A stretch of DNA of 64,000 nucleotides from Deltaproteobacteria bacterium (lineage in GTDB: Bacteria; Bdellovibrionota_C; UBA2361; JAGFJO01): assembly GCA_024102635.1 (NCBI GenBank), contig JAGFJO010000013.1, positions 1 to 64,000 on the forward strand, read 5' to 3'. Made by a program: the position numbers and the translations under genes. The number at the start of each line of letters is the position of its first letter. Within the stretch, counting starts at the first letter, position 1. This document shows positions 7,059-15,389 of this stretch, piece after piece. The notes below the pieces were generated by a model that was not told the DNA's origin, did not search any database, and saw only the letters and a program-made list of their open reading frames with translations.

Positions 7059-8807
7059 TTAGATGGTATCCCAGGGGAATCCCCCTCCCTCTACGATAAA
7101 ATCGGAAAGAGCCTTCATCTCTTCGTCCTCATTAATGTCTACCCGGCGCAGTGTCTGATTAACACGTCTTTTGGCAGCCTGCGTATAGATTCGCAGCATC
7201 GAAAGTTCAAACTTACACTTTTCGGCACCACGTTCTTTGAGAAGTGAGTTAACTCGCGAGAGAAGGCAGAGGCCGACAAAGAGGTCGATAACCACATCGG
7301 CGATGCGCTTCATGGCGAACTGTTTCTCTACAACGTTTTTGCCGTGACGCCTCAAGATTACTTCGACCGCCTTGGCAAGTTCAGTGGTATATTGCTCGTA
7401 AACTATCGCATCCGGACGGAGGGATTGGTCCACCGACTCGATCTTATCTCTTCCTAAGGGGGTAAGCTGTGTAAGTCGCTTGGTGGCATACTGCGAGAGA
7501 ACGCCGAACCCTTTGATTGGATCATTGAAGATACCGCCTATCTTTTTAGCTACATCCTTTAGGTGTTCACCAGCATCCTTCATTCCGGAAAGGGCGATAT
7601 AGAGCCTAAGGATCTCATTTGTGCCCTCGAAGATCATGTTGATTCGCGAGTCGCGGACTATCATCTCGTACGGGAACTCTTTCATAAATCCGTTTCCGCC
7701 GGCGATTTGAAGTGCTTCATGAGCCGTATTCCAAAGGCACTCGGTAGCGTAAACCTTGCTGATAGCAGCTTCCACGGAGTAGTCTTCATGACCACTATCT
7801 ATTAGATGTCCAACCATCGCCACTACCGCCTCGGCCGAGAAGCAATTAACAGTCATGCGGGCGATTTTCTCTTTTATAAGGCCAAACTCAGCGATGCTTT
7901 TGCCGAACTGCTTTCTCTCTTTGGCTTGGCGTGCGGCAAGGGCGATGCAGCGCTTCATACCGCCGATACATCCTCCGCCCAGACCTGTCCGTCCGTTGTT
8001 TAGAACCGACATTGCAACCTTGAAACCGTTCCCCTCTCCTCCCAGCACGCACTCTGCCGGCACCTTTACATTGCTAAAGGCAACGCTGGTGGTGCATGAG
8101 GCGCGGATCCCCATCTTGTCCTCTTTAGGGCCGTTGGACACTCCCGTCCAAGAGCGCTCCACAATGAAGGCGGTTAGCTTTCCGTGGTCGCTGCCGGTAC
8201 GGGCAAAAACGGTATAAAACCCGGCAGTGCCCCCGTTGGTAATCCAGATCTTCTCTCCGTTTAAGGTCCAGCTGCCGTCGGAGTTTTTTATAGCGTTGGT
8301 CTTAATGGAGGCGGCATCTGAACCGGAGCCCGGTTCTGTGAGGCAGAAAGCTGCAATCATCTCTCCGGAGGAGAGCTTGGGAAGGTACTTCGCTTTCTGC
8401 GCCTCGGTTCCAAAAAGCAAAAGAGCCTTCATTCCTATTGAGCTATGGGCGCCAATGGTAAGAGAGGTGGATGCGTCGTAGCGGCTGGTTTGCTGTATTA
8501 TCCGGGCATAGCCGGAGTTAGAAAGGCCTAAACCGCCGTACTCTTCAGGGATGATAAGGCCAAAGAGGCCAAGTTCGGCGATGGATGTCAGGTAGTCTTG
8601 CGGCTGTTCCCCTTTGTTGTCGTATTCTCTATAGGTTTGCTCCTTTCCGGACATAAACTTGTCAATTGATTCGACCACCATCTTGAGAGTTTCTCGCTCC
8701 TCCTCCCCAATTTTAGGAAAAGGAAAGATTGTGTCTTCAAGGATATTCCCCAAAAAAAGCGATTTTGCCGGGCTCGCCGAATCTGCAGAGCGGTTCTTTT
8801 CAGCCAT
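7059..8807 (-). CDS. Acyl-CoA dehydrogenase, VLCAD/ACAD9-like long form
   Basis: A flavoprotein catalysing the first step of beta-oxidation. The length of 582 residues exceeds the usual 380. The extra C-terminal domain (about residues 440-582) is characteristic of very-long-chain dehydrogenases that form dimers at the membrane. FAD/acyl motifs are AAFCLTEPGSGSDAAS (about residues 150-165) and WITNGG. The catalytic Glu is in MIFEGTNEILRLY. GAGGAGAATTAG before the ATG is a strong ribosome site. It is divergent from an MFS gene across a 140-base region that must hold both promoters. It is one of three acyl-CoA dehydrogenases in the window, and the only one of this long type. Confidence 0.9.
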   Translation of the reverse strand: MAEKNRSADSASPAKSLFLGNILEDTIFPFPKIGEEERETLKMVVESIDKFMSGKEQTYREYDNKGEQPQDYLTSIAELGLFGLIIPEEYGGLGLSNSGYARIIQQTSRYDASTSLTIGAHSSIGMKALLLFGTEAQKAKYLPKLSSGEMIAAFCLTEPGSGSDAASIKTNAIKNSDGSWTLNGEKIWITNGGTAGFYTVFARTGSDHGKLTAFIVERSWTGVSNGPKEDKMGIRASCTTSVAFSNVKVPAECVLGGEGNGFKVAMSVLNNGRTGLGGGCIGGMKRCIALAARQAKERKQFGKSIAEFGLIKEKIARMTVNCFSAEAVVAMVGHLIDSGHEDYSVEAAISKVYATECLWNTAHEALQIAGGNGFMKEFPYEMIVRDSRINMIFEGTNEILRLYIALSGMKDAGEHLKDVAKKIGGIFNDPIKGFGVLSQYATKRLTQLTPLGRDKIESVDQSLRPDAIVYEQYTTELAKAVEVILRRHGKNVVEKQFAMKRIADVVIDLFVGLCLLSRVNSLLKERGAEKCKFELSMLRIYTQAAKRRVNQTLRRVDINEDEEMKALSDFIVEGGGFPWDTI

Positions 8808-8947
8808 CTAATTCTCCTCAAAGACGTGTTGCAGTATCATTTAAGACTCTATGCATGGTCGATAGAATCAGCAACGTATGATATTATCGGCAGTTTCGGC
8901 GGCCTGGTGAACGGGTGAAGCCCCTATAATTTAGTTCATATTTTAGC

Positions 8948-10192
8948 GTGAGTAATAACCCCTCGGATTCAAACGATAGTAGAGATCCGGAGCGCCAGAT
9001 AACCTTTAAATACGAGAAACTACGGGCTATCGGCTCCGGTATCCTTGAGACGGCCTCCGTCACATTCTTGCTGCTAATCGCCGTAAGGCATTTTGATGCG
9101 GGGCCGACAGCCAAAGCGTTGGTCGCCGCCTCCACCAGCATCGGCTTTCTGTTGTCGCCAATAGCCGTAAACTTAGTTGAGCGGCTTGGGATAAGAACGG
9201 CGCAAGCGGCAGCCGCGCTGGCGCTGCTTTCCGGCCTAGGCTTTCTTGTCACCACTATCTTCCCCTCGCTTGCGCTTTTCGTTGTCGGCGGAGTTCTAGG
9301 CGTATCGGCCAATAGTATTTCGCTTCCGCTGGTGACGCACATGCTCCAGGAAAACTATCCCGGCAGCTTACTCGGAAGGCTTTTTTCTCGCACAGTAATG
9401 ATCCGGATCGCAGTGGCGGCTCTCTTCAGCGAGCTTGCTGGGCGGGCACTTACCGGGCAGCTTGAATACTATCAGTTTCTAATGGCGATTTTTTTCCTGT
9501 CTTCTCTCTACTCGGCATATTGCCTCAGCCGATGTCCGAGTCAAGTGATCGCGCGCGGACCGGCGCGCAACCCCTTTAGCGGCATGCGTTTCATCAGAAC
9601 CGACCGCGTCTTTCGCCGTACACTAATCTGTTGGATGTTGATGGGGTTTGCCAACGTAATGATGGTGCCACTTAGGATCGAGTATATTGCCAATCCGAGT
9701 TATGGCCTTAGTCTTTCCGTGAGCGAGATCGCTCTCCTTACAGGGGTGATTCCCAATATCTCCAGGTTCATATTCAGTCCCTTCTGGGGCGCCCTCTTTG
9801 ATCGCATAAACTTCTTCATGCTTCGAATCTCTATAAACGTCGGGTTTGCGATAGGCATTCTTAGCTTTTTTACCAGTGATAGCTGGCCCGGCCTGATCCT
9901 GGGGGCAGTGCTTTTCGGACTTTCAAATGCGGGCGGCGATATTGCCGGGAACCTTTGGGTGACCAAGTTTGCCCCGCCGGAGAAAGTTGCCGAGTACATG
10001 GGAGTGCATACCTTTTTTATGGGGGTGCGCGGGATAGTGGCCCCCTTTACCGGGTTCTATCTGGCCCAGGAGCTGACCCTTGCCTCTTTGGGACTCATTA
10101 GCGCGGCAATGATTGGGCTTGCCACCCTACTTCTAGTGCCAGAATACTGTACAGAGAAGGAGCGGCGGGCCGCTCAAAATGGAACCGTGTAA
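8948..10192 (+). CDS. MFS-family transporter
   Basis: A 414-residue polytopic protein with about 12 hydrophobic segments. Segment 1 follows a short polar N-terminus, and a central hydrophilic loop (CPSQVIARGPARNPFSG) separates two halves. Basic loops such as LFDRINFF between segments fit major facilitator topology. The substrate cannot be inferred. It starts with GTG without a visible ribosome site. It is transcribed divergently from the long acyl-CoA dehydrogenase, which may hint at shared regulation but gives no functional proof. Confidence 0.8.
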   Translation: MSNNPSDSNDSRDPERQITFKYEKLRAIGSGILETASVTFLLLIAVRHFDAGPTAKALVAASTSIGFLLSPIAVNLVERLGIRTAQAAAALALLSGLGFLVTTIFPSLALFVVGGVLGVSANSISLPLVTHMLQENYPGSLLGRLFSRTVMIRIAVAALFSELAGRALTGQLEYYQFLMAIFFLSSLYSAYCLSRCPSQVIARGPARNPFSGMRFIRTDRVFRRTLICWMLMGFANVMMVPLRIEYIANPSYGLSLSVSEIALLTGVIPNISRFIFSPFWGALFDRINFFMLRISINVGFAIGILSFFTSDSWPGLILGAVLFGLSNAGGDIAGNLWVTKFAPPEKVAEYMGVHTFFMGVRGIVAPFTGFYLAQELTLASLGLISAAMIGLATLLLVPEYCTEKERRAAQNGTV

Positions 10193-10440
10193 CGGATTAT
10201 CACTGAATCCTGCTCTCTTTTTGGGAATCGAAACAGGTAAGGTTTGATATACGTCGATCGGCCCACTTTGCGTATTGGCATTATCACCTAGTGATGCAAA
10301 ATTACTGAATATCCGTTTACGACTGCTCGTGTTCTGATGCCGGACGTTTTGAGCATCGGCTATACCGGTGCGGCCTTTACTTTTGCGCGAGTCGATCTGC
10401 AAATGGTTAGTTAGAACTCATAGTTTTTATACCTGTTGTC

Positions 10441-12216
10441 GTGATGTTTAGCTCCATGAGGCCCCTCTTTCTCCCCTGGCGACCTCTTGCCCTACTGCTC
10501 TTTATTGTTGCTCTAGCCGCTCCGGCCGCCTCTGAGGGCAAGAAAAACCCAATCTATCCTCATCTAAAGGGAAAAACCATTCGCTCGATAAATATCAGGG
10601 TTCGAGATGTCTTCGAGGAGCGAGATCTCGGCTTTCCTTACGACACGGCTAATGCGCTTAAGATCAACACAAAAGATGAAGTAGTGCGAAGGGAGCTGCT
10701 CTTCAAAGAGGGCGACCAGTTCGACGAGTTTGTGCTAGATGAAAGTGAGCGTAATCTCCGTTCGCTCCGTTACCTGCGCCAGATTGCTATCGTCCCGAAA
10801 CAAGACGGCGATATGGTGGACATATTGGTCGATGTTCAGGATACATGGACGCTCATTCCCCAGCTCGGATTCTCCTCGGGGACAGGCCGTAAGAAAACAT
10901 CAGTAGGCGTGCTGGAAAGTAATCTCCTTGGGTATGGCAAACGTCTCGAGCTGGCGTACTCGGAAGACGACAGCCGTGAGCAGGTAGAGGGAGTATGGGA
11001 GGATAATCGGCTCTTCGGAACTAAGACCGACTTTACGGCAGGACTTTTTGACCGCAATGACGGTGAGATTGCGCTCGTCTCTGTCAAAAAACCCTTTCGC
11101 AGCTTGGTAGAAGAGTATGCTTGGGCGGTGGATAATTACTATGGGGATACTATCGGGCGGCTATTTGAGAATGGCGACGAGCGATACATCTACCGGCAAG
11201 AGAAGATTGAATCGGGAGTGCGTTACACGATAAGACGGGGAGATCCGACACACGAAATCCGGCGTTTTACCTTCGGATACGATTATCAATCGGATGACTT
11301 TACTCAGGCAGACCTAGACGATTACGAGGACCTGGACCTCGACCCCTCCGATGTAAGCAACGATATCTCGCAGCTGGCCTCTGATCGCCGTTTTACAGGT
11401 CCGGTTCTAGGACTCCAATATATCCGTCCGGACTTTATCTCCATGAACTATATCGATAGATTCGACCGCGTCGAGGACTACAACCTAGGACGTGAGTATT
11501 CGATTAACTCCTTCATCGCACCAAAGTTTCTGGGGTCACATCGCGATAGTTACATTTTCTCTGCCAATAGAAGCCAAGGATACCGTTTTTCAAGGGACTC
11601 CTTTATTCGGGGCGAGGTTGGTTATGCAACCCGTGCTGATGAGAAGGGTCTTAGCAATTCGCTGGCTAGGGCTGAAGTAAAGTTTTACGACGTTCTTGGA
11701 GACAAGTATTGGGGCGAAAACTTCCTTGGCAAACATACTCTGGCTGCGGGCTTCTTTCTTGATTACGGGGACGACCTCGATAAGGACCGAGAGTTCTTGG
11801 TGGGGGGGGACAATGTCATTAGGGGGTATAAGGCGCGGACCTTTACCGGCGATAAGCGGTTCGGCTTTAATCTCGAGGACCGAATGCACTTCATTGATGA
11901 CCTCTATAAGCTCATAAGTATCGGTGGTGCCGTGTTTTTTGACGCCGGAGGAGCCACAAATGACCCGCTTGGTGAACTGTTTACCGATAACGTCTATTCG
12001 AATGTTGGGTTTGGACTGAGATTTGCATTCCCTAGGTCTTCAGGCGGTCAGGTCCTAAGAATTGATATCGCTTTCCCGTTACGGGACGGTCCTGACGATA
12101 GTGGGCAGTTCGAGCCTCGACTGCTTATTAGCGGCGGGCAGCTTTTCGGATCGCGCCTTAGAAGCGAGTCTTTCGGCACAGAGCGGGCGAGCGTTGACAT
12201 AGGCTTTGATAGATAG
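10441..12216 (+). CDS. Omp85-superfamily outer-membrane beta-barrel protein (BamA/TamA-like)
   Basis: The N-terminal signal peptide (RPLALLLFIVALAAPAAS) is followed by at least one POTRA-like domain at about residues 40-130 (KTIRSINIRV...LLFKEGDQFDEFVLDESERNLRSLRYL). A 16-stranded surface-antigen barrel then contains GGDNVIRGYKARTF, equivalent to the conserved loop-6 VRGF/Y motif. The length of 591 residues, with few POTRA domains, makes it shorter than BamA and nearer to a specialised Omp85 or TamA/patatin-type barrel. It ends RASVDIGFDR rather than with the usual terminal aromatic residue. GTG10441 and ATG10444 are both usable; no strong ribosome site is seen. A zinc-protease gene follows within 55 bases. 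Confidence 0.8.
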   Translation: MMFSSMRPLFLPWRPLALLLFIVALAAPAASEGKKNPIYPHLKGKTIRSINIRVRDVFEERDLGFPYDTANALKINTKDEVVRRELLFKEGDQFDEFVLDESERNLRSLRYLRQIAIVPKQDGDMVDILVDVQDTWTLIPQLGFSSGTGRKKTSVGVLESNLLGYGKRLELAYSEDDSREQVEGVWEDNRLFGTKTDFTAGLFDRNDGEIALVSVKKPFRSLVEEYAWAVDNYYGDTIGRLFENGDERYIYRQEKIESGVRYTIRRGDPTHEIRRFTFGYDYQSDDFTQADLDDYEDLDLDPSDVSNDISQLASDRRFTGPVLGLQYIRPDFISMNYIDRFDRVEDYNLGREYSINSFIAPKFLGSHRDSYIFSANRSQGYRFSRDSFIRGEVGYATRADEKGLSNSLARAEVKFYDVLGDKYWGENFLGKHTLAAGFFLDYGDDLDKDREFLVGGDNVIRGYKARTFTGDKRFGFNLEDRMHFIDDLYKLISIGGAVFFDAGGATNDPLGELFTDNVYSNVGFGLRFAFPRSSGGQVLRIDIAFPLRDGPDDSGQFEPRLLISGGQLFGSRLRSESFGTERASVDIGFDR

Positions 12217-12268
12217 GGCTAATGCAGCTCTTCCGGGGCTGACGTCGCTCTACAGGTTGGGTTTTAGG

Positions 12269-13411
12269 ATGCGTTACTCTCTCATTTTTCAGGCTCTACT
12301 TTTATTCTCTGCCGCGGCGGCGAGCCCAGCAGTGGCTGAAGAGCGATTCTCTCCATTTAGGGGACGGTTTCACGGCCAGGCGGCATTAGTAGTAAGCAGC
12401 AGCAGCCTAAACCGGACTGCAACTCTCCGCTTCCGCATATTTGACGGCTTTCATTCGTACGTCATCAAGGACTCAACCCTTGCCGGGCGTTTAGCCAAAG
12501 AAAATGGTTCGCTGCTATTTGAAGGGGCGCCCAGACAATTCCGCAGCAGATTCTCGGATAAAAGAAGTGTTGCCCTCGATTATTTCGACGGCAAGCTCAG
12601 GCTTATGACGCTCACTCGCCGGCGCTCCAGGCCTCTGCTGATTGAAGCCGATATAAAAGAGCTTGGAAGCGACGGCTCACTGCCATTTAGGGTCCGCATA
12701 GCTCCCCGCAGCTCGGCTCTTGAATGTGCGGAGGGGGCAATAGCAGAGGCTGCCAAAGCGAGTTCGGACAGGGAAGTCTTTCCTCGGGCCGCAACTCGTG
12801 ACCGCCTGGCCCTTCCAAATCTTGCCCTCCCATCCTTCAGAATCTCTGCCGTAGGCGATTATGACTTCTACTTATCAGTCAAAAAAAAGCGTGATAAGAG
12901 AAAGAAGGCATTAAAGCGGGCACAACACGAGATTCTTAGCGCCCTTAATGGCGCTAATACGATTTATGCCGACCAATTGGGTATCCAGTTCCGGCTAGGG
13001 CGTGTGTCGGTCGATACCTCTAAAGCCGACAGGTATGGCAGTACGAGCGCCGAACAGGTTTTATTTACCTTTAGGAGCCGATCGGTTCAGTCGCGTGCGT
13101 TAGAGCAAGGCGATATTCATCACCTTCTTAGCGGAATCAGGTTTTCGGGTTCGGTTGTCGGCCTGGCCTTTGTCGGCACCGTGTGCCGTATAAACCAGTT
13201 CGCCTTTGGTCTCTCGGGTCAGACATCGCTATCTATAAGGACGCTCGTTATGGCGCATGAGATAGCTCACAATATGGGAGCCTCTCATGTAAACCTACCC
13301 AACTCCATCATGTCCACCGTCTTAGGCCCAGGACATGATCATTTTAGTACTGAAAGTATCTCAGAAATTCAGAGGTACCTCTCCCTTTATGGCGCCTGCA
13401 TGGGCGGGTGA
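12269..13411 (+). CDS. Secreted reprolysin-like (M12B) zinc metalloprotease
   Basis: A signal peptide (MRYSLIFQALLLFSAAAASPAVA) precedes a propeptide-like region of about 180 residues and a C-terminal metzincin domain. The zinc motif HEIAHNMGASH is at residues 330-340 (H330, E331, H334, H340), followed by the Met-turn NSIMST. This matches adamalysin/reprolysin HExxHxxGxxH proteases. I chose ATG12269 because it gives a proper signal peptide; the longer frame begins with TTG at 12206 inside the Omp85 gene. The length of 380 residues is normal. Its placement right behind an Omp85-type barrel suggests co-expression. Whether the barrel exports the protease is inference. Confidence 0.82.
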   Translation: MRYSLIFQALLLFSAAAASPAVAEERFSPFRGRFHGQAALVVSSSSLNRTATLRFRIFDGFHSYVIKDSTLAGRLAKENGSLLFEGAPRQFRSRFSDKRSVALDYFDGKLRLMTLTRRRSRPLLIEADIKELGSDGSLPFRVRIAPRSSALECAEGAIAEAAKASSDREVFPRAATRDRLALPNLALPSFRISAVGDYDFYLSVKKKRDKRKKALKRAQHEILSALNGANTIYADQLGIQFRLGRVSVDTSKADRYGSTSAEQVLFTFRSRSVQSRALEQGDIHHLLSGIRFSGSVVGLAFVGTVCRINQFAFGLSGQTSLSIRTLVMAHEIAHNMGASHVNLPNSIMSTVLGPGHDHFSTESISEIQRYLSLYGACMGG

Positions 13412-13413
13412 AC

Positions 13414-13466
13414 AAAAAAAGCCAGCTTGTCGCCTTGTTTTGTTATTGGGGAAAACAGAGCCGGCT
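13414..13466 (-). terminator. Leftward terminator-like stem with T-run
   Basis: On the minus strand AGCCGGCT pairs with AGCTGGCT (one G-T) around a 31-base loop, directly followed by seven T. It lies downstream of the 21-residue peptide gene and just past the converging protease gene. Confidence 0.45.
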
Positions 13467-13547
13467 TTGCCGTAAGGTATCGAAAATCATAGGGAATAAA
13501 TAAGAAGAGATAAGAATAGGAATTGCGTGATTGGTATCGTACAATAC

Positions 13548-13619
13548 AAAAAAAGCCCCCGAACCGTCACCTTTGTCGGCTACCATCCTCGTTAAAGTCG
13601 GTTGCCATGAAGGGCGGCT
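13548..13619 (-). terminator. Terminator-like structure behind the lysine-rich peptide gene
   Basis: On the minus strand AGCCgCCC and GGGGGCT close a long stem, with an inner AACCG/CGGTT pairing, followed by seven T. It begins 34 bases after the peptide stop codon, which supports a short independent transcript. Confidence 0.45.
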
Positions 13620-13652
13620 CGGAGGCCTCACTCAAGAAAAGAAGTAATAAGC

Positions 13653-13718
13653 TTACTTCTTCTTCTTTGGAGCAGCTTTCTTCTTAGTAGCTTTTTTTGC
13701 TTTCTTCTTAGTAGCCAT
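13653..13718 (-). CDS. 21-residue lysine-rich (histone-tail-like) peptide
   Basis: The frame encodes M-A-T-K-K-K-A-K-K-A-T-K-K-K-A-A-P-K-K-K-K: 12 of 21 residues are Lys and the rest are Ala, Thr, Pro and Met. It contains two near-copies of the unit KKA-T-KKKA. A ribosome site GGAG lies 10 bases before the ATG and a terminator-like structure follows the stop. The composition matches the lysine/alanine/proline repeats of bacterial histone-H1-like proteins (Hc1/AlgR3-type), but the chain is only one tail long. A DNA- or RNA-neutralising role is inference. Low-complexity sequence could give such a frame by chance, but the ATG, ribosome site and stop all fit. Confidence 0.6.
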   Translation of the reverse strand: MATKKKAKKATKKKAAPKKKK

Positions 13719-14104
13719 GTTTTCTTTTCTCCGTTAAGTTTGAGCAATACTCCCGCCCGACCAGTTCCGTTTTTACTTCGAAAGCCCGAACATCTTAAGC
13801 TCCCTTACGGTCCCAATAGTGCAAAAAATATTGCAAGAATTAATCGAAAACCGCTTGCGTTGTGTCTTTCAAAACTGCTCACTCACAAGCGAAAAACCAA
13901 TTTTCGTTAACTCGTGTTGAACCTCTCTCAATCGAGCAGCCAACTATTTCTTGTCAACAACAACTGGTTTCGATTCATTCCGGAGTTGCGATCTGAAAAA
14001 TTTTCTTATCGCAACTCTACTACTATTGTTCAGGATGCCATCAACAATGATTAATGGCAAGATATTTTATTTGATGATCGCTTGGGTAAAAACTTTTCAA
14101 GAGA
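13719..14104. other. Intergenic region upstream of the lysine-rich peptide
   Basis: A 386-base AT-rich stretch between the peptide start and the end of the M29 aminopeptidase gene. It must contain the peptide's promoter and the aminopeptidase's terminator. I saw an AT-rich segment on the minus strand around 13,820-13,850 but no clear -35/-10 pair. The short frames inside look non-coding. Confidence 0.5.
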
Positions 14105-15343
14105 TCAGAACTCGACCCATTCGCCTTGTGAGATGATCAGATGACTCTTCCCTTCGTATGTTTCAACGGCAACGTCCACTTGGTCAGAGGAGATCATAAT
14201 GTCGGTGTGCACTGTGCTTTGATTAGCGCCGAGATCAGCAAGCTCACTCTCGCTGAGGCGCGCGCCCTCTCGTAAACAAAATTTGTAAGAAGATCCAACA
14301 GCTATATGACATGCAGCGTTCTCATCGAAGAGGATCTCTTCGAACACTAAGCCGCTCTGATAAACAGGCGAATCAATTCCGACCAGCGCTACTTCTCCTA
14401 ATCTTCTTCCTCCCGCATCGCTCGAGATGTACTCATCGAAAACCTCGCGCCCCTCATCTGCGCTAAATTCGGCTATTTCACCTTTGTGAAATCTCATCTG
14501 GAGCCCCTTAATAAGCTTTCCATTCACCAAAAAAGGTCTGGTTGCACGCACGAAGCCCTCGGTTGCGCGCCAGTCAGGGGTCGTGAAGCACTCTTCTGTA
14601 GGAATATTCGGCTCAAATTCCACTCCGCGCGGGCTCATATCGCCTCCGCCTTTGAAGATCGCCTTGCTTGAAAGCCCTACTCTGAGATCAGTGCCCGGCC
14701 CGGTAAAATGCAGCTGTTTAATACCGAGTTCAGTCAACTTTTTGGCACGGCTTTGAAGCACATGATTATGTTTGCGCCACGCTTGAAGGTAATCTCCGCT
14801 GTCAACGCGGCAGATCTTGAAGATCTCATTCCATAGAGCCTGTTTCGCATCAAGGGCAGTAAGTTTTGGGAATATGCGCTTCGCCCAACGCTCTGTGGCA
14901 CCGGCCGCGATGGTCCAGTGGACTGCGCTCTTCTCGATGCCCTCACGGTAATACTCTTTCATGGCGAGATACTGCCCCATACGCACCGCGTTGACCGCCT
15001 TTGGGTCAAGGTCGGAAAGTATCTCCGGGTCTTCCATGCCCACAATTCGAATGTTAGCAGCTGTATCGGAGACGAACTGTTTGTATTTGGCCGATATGTA
15101 TGGCGGCTGATAGCTCAGATTTTCCGCTCTGGAATATAAAATCCTGCTGCGGGCCAGCCGGGGCTCAATCAGATCAATATTGACGTATGAGGAGCCTGCA
15201 CGATACGCCTCTTCGGCAATTAGCATAGCGAAATCACGGTGGCAGACCTCTGCTGTCACGTTTACAATCTGGCCTTTTTGAACATTCAAGCCGTGCAAAA
15301 CCAAAAGCTTCGCGTAATTTTTCAGAGATGCATCGAACTGCAT
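14105..15343 (-). CDS. M29-family aminopeptidase (AmpS/aminopeptidase T)
   Basis: A cytosolic metallo-aminopeptidase releasing N-terminal amino acids. The expected ligands of the M29 family can be placed at E250 (NIPTEE), E317 (RLGEVAL), H346 (AACHIAVGSSY), H379 and D381 (STVHTDIMI), very close to the numbering of the Thermus enzyme. The length of 412 residues is typical. GTG-free start: ATG at 15343, which begins the canonical N-terminus (LKNYAKLLVLHGLNVQKGQ). It is transcribed leftwards and is separated by 46 bases from the subtilase gene on the same strand, but the two have unrelated targeting. Confidence 0.92.
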   Translation of the reverse strand: MQFDASLKNYAKLLVLHGLNVQKGQIVNVTAEVCHRDFAMLIAEEAYRAGSSYVNIDLIEPRLARSRILYSRAENLSYQPPYISAKYKQFVSDTAANIRIVGMEDPEILSDLDPKAVNAVRMGQYLAMKEYYREGIEKSAVHWTIAAGATERWAKRIFPKLTALDAKQALWNEIFKICRVDSGDYLQAWRKHNHVLQSRAKKLTELGIKQLHFTGPGTDLRVGLSSKAIFKGGGDMSPRGVEFEPNIPTEECFTTPDWRATEGFVRATRPFLVNGKLIKGLQMRFHKGEIAEFSADEGREVFDEYISSDAGGRRLGEVALVGIDSPVYQSGLVFEEILFDENAACHIAVGSSYKFCLREGARLSESELADLGANQSTVHTDIMISSDQVDVAVETYEGKSHLIISQGEWVEF

Positions 15344-15389
15344 AAGCTATCCTTAAGGGGTACGGTTTGAACTTAATTACCGTACGCTA

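Noticed and set aside
13443..13631. A 62-codon minus-strand frame behind the lysine-rich peptide gene
   Set aside because: It covers two terminator-like structures, has no ribosome site and its product has no coherent composition.
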